From: CAIZQW01 sp942493055
GTDB lineage: Bacteria > Verrucomicrobiota > Kiritimatiellia > RFP12 > UBA1067
Length of the DNA: 64,000 nt
NCBI GenBank assembly: GCA_942493055.1
Contig: OW818680.1
Coordinates: forward strand, 2,108,001-2,172,000
Reading direction: 5' to 3'
Below, in pieces: positions 59,748 to 64,000 of this stretch (the stretch's first letter is position 1; each line of letters begins with the position of its first letter). A model generated the notes under the pieces. It saw nothing but the letters and a program-made list of their open reading frames with translations, was not told the DNA's origin and searched no databases. A program made the translations under genes and the position numbers.

Positions 59748-60056
59748 CTAGAATAGTGCCGCAATGCGCTTAGGCGAGTTACCGAGAGAGAGCAGAATTT
59801 TAAAAAGCATATCCATGGTCACACGCTCTGGGTTCTTTTCGAGTCGCGCAAAATTGGGTTGTTTCATGTCGTTTCGTGCCGCGAGGGTTGTCTGGGACAG
59901 TCCTTTTTTCTTACGTTGACTCTCAATCTCCCGCGCAAGGTTCAGCTTGATCTTAAGTAGACGAGCCTCTTCTGGCGACATACCGAGAAAATCTGCCGCA
60001 TCCCCCGAGACCCATCCTGACGCTTCAAGCCTTTTACGTTTTTCAGTATTCATCAT
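59748..60056 (-). CDS. higA: HigA-type XRE antitoxin
   Basis: 102 residues. Helix-turn-helix of the Cro/XRE type: LNLAREIESQRKKKGLSQTT, RNDMKQPNFARLEKNPERVT and MDMLFKILLSLG. An N-terminal extension (LEASGWVSGDAADFLGMSPEE) is usual for antitoxins of this HigBA/RelBE group. It follows the toxin gene by 2 bp; toxin-first order is typical of hig loci. It should repress the pair's promoter. Confidence 0.87.
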   Translation of the reverse strand: MMNTEKRKRLEASGWVSGDAADFLGMSPEEARLLKIKLNLAREIESQRKKKGLSQTTLAARNDMKQPNFARLEKNPERVTMDMLFKILLSLGNSPKRIAALF

Positions 60057-60058
60057 TT

Positions 60059-60397
60059 TTATCCTTTCGCGATCACGTCATAACGTGCCAATCTAGCTCT
60101 GCAAAGACTAATCACCTCTTTGGGAGTCTTTTCTGTCTTCTTCTGAAACACATCTGCAATAATAATAGCATCCTCATCAATTCGTAGAACGATTCGCCAA
60201 TGTCCCTCGGAAGCGTTCACCCTGATCTCAAAACATGAAACGCCTATTGAGGGCATTGGGCGCACATGGGGCAGCCCAATCATTGCGCCATCCTGTAAAC
60301 GCCCTAACAGGAAACCTGCCTCTTGACGGGCCTTTTCGGAGAACGGGGGCGTCTTAACTTCATTACCCAGCCAGAATATGGGTTTCCTGCTTTTCAT
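60059..60397 (-). CDS. higB: HigB-type (Gp49-like) RelE/ParE-superfamily toxin
   Basis: 112 residues. Signature: PIFWLGNEVKTPPFSEKARQ, GRLQDGAMIGLPHVRPMPSI, FEIRVNASEGHWRIVLRID and the C-terminal IADVFQKKTEKTPKEVISLC. These RNases cleave mRNA on the ribosome. The toxin precedes its antitoxin. The promoter carries a palindromic operator immediately upstream. Confidence 0.88.
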   Translation of the reverse strand: MKSRKPIFWLGNEVKTPPFSEKARQEAGFLLGRLQDGAMIGLPHVRPMPSIGVSCFEIRVNASEGHWRIVLRIDEDAIIIADVFQKKTEKTPKEVISLCRARLARYDVIAKG

Positions 60398-60403
60398 TTA
60401 TCG

Positions 60404-60432
60404 AATATATCATTTTTGATATTAAACGTCAA
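60404..60432 (-). promoter_or_regulatory. higBA promoter and operator
   Basis: Minus strand -35 TTGACG (60427-60432), 17-bp spacer, -10 TATATT (60404-60409). The palindrome ATATCATTTTTGATAT (60407-60422, 6-bp arms) spans the -10 and spacer, so the antitoxin would block RNA polymerase. Confidence 0.7.
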
Positions 60433-60449
60433 CTCGCTATTTTCCAGCC

Positions 60450-60764
60450 TCAAAGAACTGCTGCCTGTTGTGCGCAATTCTTTCGGAGGCAATTGAGAAT
60501 GGTGACTGCATTGGCGGCGGCGATACGGTAGTAGACCTGTTTGCCGTGTCTCCTGGCCTCAATGATCCCGGCCCGCCGCATCTTGTTCAGATGTTGTGAA
60601 ATCGCGCCTTGCTGGCCGCCGACAGCCTCGACAATATCTGTGACCATGCACTCGCCATGGATATCCAAGTGCTCCAGGATCTGCAAGCGTTGCGGATGTC
60701 CGATCATCTTGATGACATCGGCCATGCGGACGATAAAATTGATGGGAAGCTTTGCTATTTTCAT
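60450..60764 (-). CDS. ArsR-family winged-helix repressor
   Basis: 104 residues from MKIAKLPINF at 60764, with GGAAGGGAGC as ribosome site and ATGA overlap with the adaptor gene. HTH core: VIKMIGHPQRLQILEHLDIH, GGQQGAISQHLNKMRRAGII, EARRHGKQVYYRI. Two cysteines near the C-terminus (LNCLRKNCAQQ) and one in GECMVTD could bind metal. Being the last gene of an RND efflux operon, it is the likely local regulator. Confidence 0.87.
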   Translation of the reverse strand: MKIAKLPINFIVRMADVIKMIGHPQRLQILEHLDIHGECMVTDIVEAVGGQQGAISQHLNKMRRAGIIEARRHGKQVYYRIAAANAVTILNCLRKNCAQQAAVL

Positions 60765-61834
60765 TTTGCTCCCTTCCGATATGAATCGCCTGCTTGAACA
60801 CCGGAGATAATGCGCACCTGATTTTCTGAATAGGGTGTCGTGGTCACCAGTTGATCCACCGCGCCAGTCGGTGTCTTGACTGTCAGATAGTCGAGCTGGC
60901 CGATCTCCTTGACTGCTTCGCGCGGCACGAGGAGCGCATCGTCGGAGCCAATGGCTAATTCGCAACGCGCAAACATTCCCGGAAGCACGCCTTTCAGGTC
61001 GCCGATCAAACACGCATCCACAGAGACGGTGCGACTTCCAGCATCAATCGACGGGATGACCTCTCTGATTTCAGCACGGATGGAGCGCTTCAGCGCTTCT
61101 AACGTGACGTCTAAAAACGTTCCTACTTTGACTGTGTGCACAAGCCCTTCGCGCACCGGCACCCGGACAAGCAGGCGCTCAGGATTGAAGAGTTTCAAGA
61201 TCGGCTGTTGCGGTGTCGCCAGATCCCCCGGATCATGCAGACGTCCTGAAATAATCCCGTCAAAGGGCGCACGTATCTCCGTATACGCAAGGTTGATTTT
61301 AGCTGTCTCAAGCGCATGACGCATCATCGAGGCCTCCGCCTTTGTCACGGTCACCGCATTTTGAGCCGTGTCGAAATCGCGCCGCGAGATACCGCCGGCT
61401 TCAACGATTTTCTCCAGACGTTTGATGTCGGACTCCGCCAGATGCAGACGACTTTCAGCACCCTTCAGGTTCTCTTCTGCAGAGGCTACAGCGGACTTCC
61501 ATTCGCTGTCCTCCAGCCGGACAAGGATATCCCCCTTTTTAACCGCATCCCCGCTCCGAACGCGGATCTCCGTGATCCGTGCAGCCGGGAGGCGCGAGAA
61601 GAGATCGACCATTTCGCGACTGCGAACCGTCCCGACCGCCTTATAAATCATGGGGATACGCGTCGGACGCAGTTCAGTCCATTCACCGCTCACGACGGGT
61701 GCCTGTGCCTCGCCGGGCGCGATTTTCACAGGGCCGCCCACGGTGCCAGACTGGTACAGCATCGCCCACAGAATAAACACCAATGAGGCCAACACAAACA
61801 ACCCATAACCTACTTTTTTCTTATTTATTTTCAT
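60761..61834 (-). CDS. RND efflux periplasmic adaptor (membrane fusion protein)
   Basis: 357 residues. One N-terminal membrane anchor (~9-27) and an HlyD/AcrA-type body: lipoyl half-motifs (AARITEIRVRSGDAVKKGDIL and INLAYTEIRAPFDGIISGR), a coiled-coil hairpin between them (~115-185), then the beta-barrel region (LLVRVPVREGLVHTVKVG). It links the inner-membrane pump to an outer-membrane channel that is not encoded here. ATGA overlaps at both ends. Confidence 0.9.
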   Translation of the reverse strand: MKINKKKVGYGLFVLASLVFILWAMLYQSGTVGGPVKIAPGEAQAPVVSGEWTELRPTRIPMIYKAVGTVRSREMVDLFSRLPAARITEIRVRSGDAVKKGDILVRLEDSEWKSAVASAEENLKGAESRLHLAESDIKRLEKIVEAGGISRRDFDTAQNAVTVTKAEASMMRHALETAKINLAYTEIRAPFDGIISGRLHDPGDLATPQQPILKLFNPERLLVRVPVREGLVHTVKVGTFLDVTLEALKRSIRAEIREVIPSIDAGSRTVSVDACLIGDLKGVLPGMFARCELAIGSDDALLVPREAVKEIGQLDYLTVKTPTGAVDQLVTTTPYSENQVRIISGVQAGDSYRKGAK

Positions 61835-64000
61835 ACTGTTTCCTCTTTCTCTAAAAGCATATAAATCACGGGAATCACCAACATGGTAAAGACTGTACTG
61901 GCGATAAGACCAAAGATCAACGCCCAGGCAAGTCCTGAGAAGATCGGATCAAGCGCGATGGGCCAGGCGCCCATGAGCGTGGTAATGGCAGTCAGCATGA
62001 TCGGCCGGAAGCGGACAGCGCCGGACTTCATCACCGCCTCTTGCAGGCTCATGCCAGCAGCCCGGGCTTCAGCGATGAACTCCAACAGGACGATGCTGTT
62101 GCGGATCACGATGCCTCCCAAGGCAATCATGCCGATCATGCCTGTTGCTGTGAAAAAGACAGGGGACATATAGCCGCCGACCGACGAGGCTGACACGACG
62201 TTGAGGAGATAAAAGCCCGGGGCGATACCGATGATGGTCAGGGGAATCGCGCACATCATGATGAGTGACATCCTGAAACTCCGCGTCTGGACAATGAGGA
62301 GCAGGAGGATGCCCAGCATGGCCACACCAAAGGCGATTCCGAGATCGCGGAAGACGCGCAGGGTGATCTCCCACTCGCCCTCCCCGGCCCAATCGACTGT
62401 AACCCCAGCAGGCAGCGGCTCACGTTTCAACGTGCCGTGAATCGTGCTCAGGATAAGTTCGCCTGGCGCACGTCCGACAGGTTCCGCCGTCACGAACACG
62501 ACACGCTTTAAGTTCTTGTGCATGATGGGGGTCTCAGTTGGCGCGCGTTCAAAGCGTCCCAGCTCTGCCAGTTCGACTGACCCGCTTGCGCCCCGGATGG
62601 AGAGCTGTTTCAACCGCTCAACATTATTCCGGTCAGCATAGGCGAGTTGCAAGTGGAGACTCAGGGGCTGGCGTTCATCCGGAACAGAGAGATTGCCAAG
62701 CGATACGCCCCCCAGGGCCATCCCGAGACACCCTGTTATTTCCTGAACCGTGATCTGGTGCGCAGAGGCCTTTTCAGCATCCACACGGAAAACCCAACGT
62801 TCAGCCGAGGGCTCCTGCAACAGATCAACTTCCTTGACATGCTTCGCGTCTGTTTTCATCAGGCGTGTGCCCAATCCTTTAGCGGCATCCAAGAGTTTTT
62901 CATAACTCATGTCCGGCGAACCGTACACTTCAGCCGTGATCGTCGCAAGCACAGGAGGTCCTGGAGGAACTTCAACAATATTGACCATCGCCCCATGCGA
63001 CGTGGCGATCGCCTCGATGTTATCCCTGAGCCGCAAGGCGATCTCATGGGACGGCATCTTGCGCTGCGCCTTGGGCAGCAGGTTGACGCGCACATCCGCA
63101 TGATTCGACTGGTTGCGCATGCCGTAGTGCCGGACCAAGCCATTGAAATCAATCGGCGAGGCCACGCCGACATAACTTTGCACATCAACAACTTCCCGTT
63201 GCCGCATGAGATACCCTTCAAACTCCGCAACCGCACGCGTCGTCTTTTCAAGCGATGTGCCTGGAGGCATCCTGACCAGGAGTTGAAATTCATCACGGTT
63301 GTCATACGGCAGCATCTTCAGCGGGACCTTAAAAAGCATCAACCCCACAGAAGCGACAACCAGAAGTCCCACAGTCAGCAGAAGCAGGACGGCCTTCCGG
63401 CGGGAGAAGAAGGGGCGTATCATGCCAGCATAAAGACGGCTGACCCAGGCCGGCGTCACATCCACTGTTTCTGCTGGTGCTTGGCTCGCCTGCTTGCCCA
63501 GCAATTTGAAGGCCATGAAGGGGACAAAGGTCAAGGCGCAGAGCGTCGAGAAGGAGACCGTCAACGGCACGTTGATCGCCATGGGACCCATGTAGGGGCC
63601 CATCATGCCTGTGATGAAAAACATAGGCGCGAACGAGACAATGATGGCAATCGTCGACATGATCACGGGCGGCAACACCTCTTTAACCGCAAAGAGCGTT
63701 GCCTCCAACGGACTCTTTTTACCCATGCGGATGTGACGCTGGATATTGTCCACATTGGTAATCGGATCATCCACCACCAGTCCTAGGCTCAGGATCAGCG
63801 CAAAGAGAGTCACGCGGTTCAACGTGTAACCAAAAACATAGTTGGTGAAGAGCGCCAGGGCGAAACTGACCGGCACCGAGCACCCCACCACCAGACTCTC
63901 ACGCCAGCCCATGGTCAGCGCGATCAGCAGCACGACCGTCACAATGGCAAAAAACATCCCCATCACCAGATCATCCACGCGCCGGTTGGCAGACGTTCCT
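61831..64000 (-). CDS. RND-family efflux permease, 5' part outside window
   Basis: About 720 residues visible; the frame enters from the right edge (GTSANRRVDDLVMGMFFAI) and is open throughout, so the N-terminal ~330 residues are missing. TM4 carries the proton-relay pair in LSLGLVVDDPITNVDNIQRH. Later come the large periplasmic loop (RMPPGTSLEKTTRAVAEFEG) and the second membrane domain (GIAFGVAMLGILLLLIVQTR, AITTLMGAWPIALDP). Sequence style resembles AcrB/heavy-metal-type pumps; the substrate cannot be told. Confidence 0.9.
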   Translation of the reverse strand, partial: GTSANRRVDDLVMGMFFAIVTVVLLIALTMGWRESLVVGCSVPVSFALALFTNYVFGYTLNRVTLFALILSLGLVVDDPITNVDNIQRHIRMGKKSPLEATLFAVKEVLPPVIMSTIAIIVSFAPMFFITGMMGPYMGPMAINVPLTVSFSTLCALTFVPFMAFKLLGKQASQAPAETVDVTPAWVSRLYAGMIRPFFSRRKAVLLLLTVGLLVVASVGLMLFKVPLKMLPYDNRDEFQLLVRMPPGTSLEKTTRAVAEFEGYLMRQREVVDVQSYVGVASPIDFNGLVRHYGMRNQSNHADVRVNLLPKAQRKMPSHEIALRLRDNIEAIATSHGAMVNIVEVPPGPPVLATITAEVYGSPDMSYEKLLDAAKGLGTRLMKTDAKHVKEVDLLQEPSAERWVFRVDAEKASAHQITVQEITGCLGMALGGVSLGNLSVPDERQPLSLHLQLAYADRNNVERLKQLSIRGASGSVELAELGRFERAPTETPIMHKNLKRVVFVTAEPVGRAPGELILSTIHGTLKREPLPAGVTVDWAGEGEWEITLRVFRDLGIAFGVAMLGILLLLIVQTRSFRMSLIMMCAIPLTIIGIAPGFYLLNVVSASSVGGYMSPVFFTATGMIGMIALGGIVIRNSIVLLEFIAEARAAGMSLQEAVMKSGAVRFRPIMLTAITTLMGAWPIALDPIFSGLAWALIFGLIASTVFTMLVIPVIYMLLEKEETV

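Overview
This is a bacterial chromosome segment of moderate GC and high coding density. The gene set suggests an anaerobic or microaerobic Gram-negative bacterium: type III glutamine synthetase, a Rex redox sensor, a HydE-type radical-SAM enzyme, ammonia-dependent NadE, an outer-membrane barrel protein and an RND efflux pump. The large fused signalling proteins, the intergenic mini-repeats and the cassette-type attC sites would fit the Kiritimatiellota/Lentisphaerota side of the PVC group. That placement is inference from style; there is no rRNA or other phylogenetic marker here.

Layout. 0-1.3 kb: an O-antigen-ligase-like gene running off the left edge, then a flavin-binding split-barrel gene and a uridine kinase. 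2.6-13.6 kb: one minus-strand operon starting at a strong promoter (13.66-13.69 kb). It encodes a 1920-residue hybrid histidine kinase, an Hpt-REC-PP2C-ATPase switch protein, a polyprenyl-phosphate sugar transferase, a STAS antagonist, a nucleotidyltransferase/left-handed-helix fusion and a membrane-anchored pseudo-receiver. This looks like partner-switching control of an exopolysaccharide step. 13.7-20 kb: phosphate module with phoR, phoB and two Na/Pi-PhoU transporters, each transporter preceded by a near-identical PhoB-box-like repeat. 20.4-24.9 kb: sulfur module (hydE; metY-cysK-rrf2-thiS plus a FetA/FetB deletion remnant). metY and hydE share one operator. 25.3-31.2 kb: carA-pyrG-carB. 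32-33.7 kb: a pabB-pabC fusion.

34.2-37.3 kb: four minus-strand cassette genes separated by attC-like recombination sites, bounded by a promoter at one end and a terminator at the other, with no integrase. This is an integron cassette array of the CALIN type, carrying unknown functions.

38.2-46.5 kb: nitrogen module (glnN-nadE-methyltransferase-purF and a PII-Amt-outer-membrane operon); both units have good sigma-54 promoter matches. 47-48.6 kb: an AsmA-like protein and Rex. 48.6-56.7 kb: the trp operon trpE-GD-C-(NMO)-F-B-A behind a promoter flanked by two copies of an 18-bp operator. 56.9-58.2 kb: an intact ISL3-type insertion sequence with 8-bp target duplications. 58.3-64 kb: a secreted protein, an orphan antitoxin, a MarC protein, a HigBA toxin-antitoxin pair and an RND efflux operon that runs off the right edge.

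Non-coding novelty: a 206/207-bp structured element occurs twice (37.94 and 55.06 kb) in opposite orientations, with base changes in its stems that preserve pairing. Several other hairpins and short repeats are scattered between genes. No tRNA, rRNA or CRISPR array was recognised.
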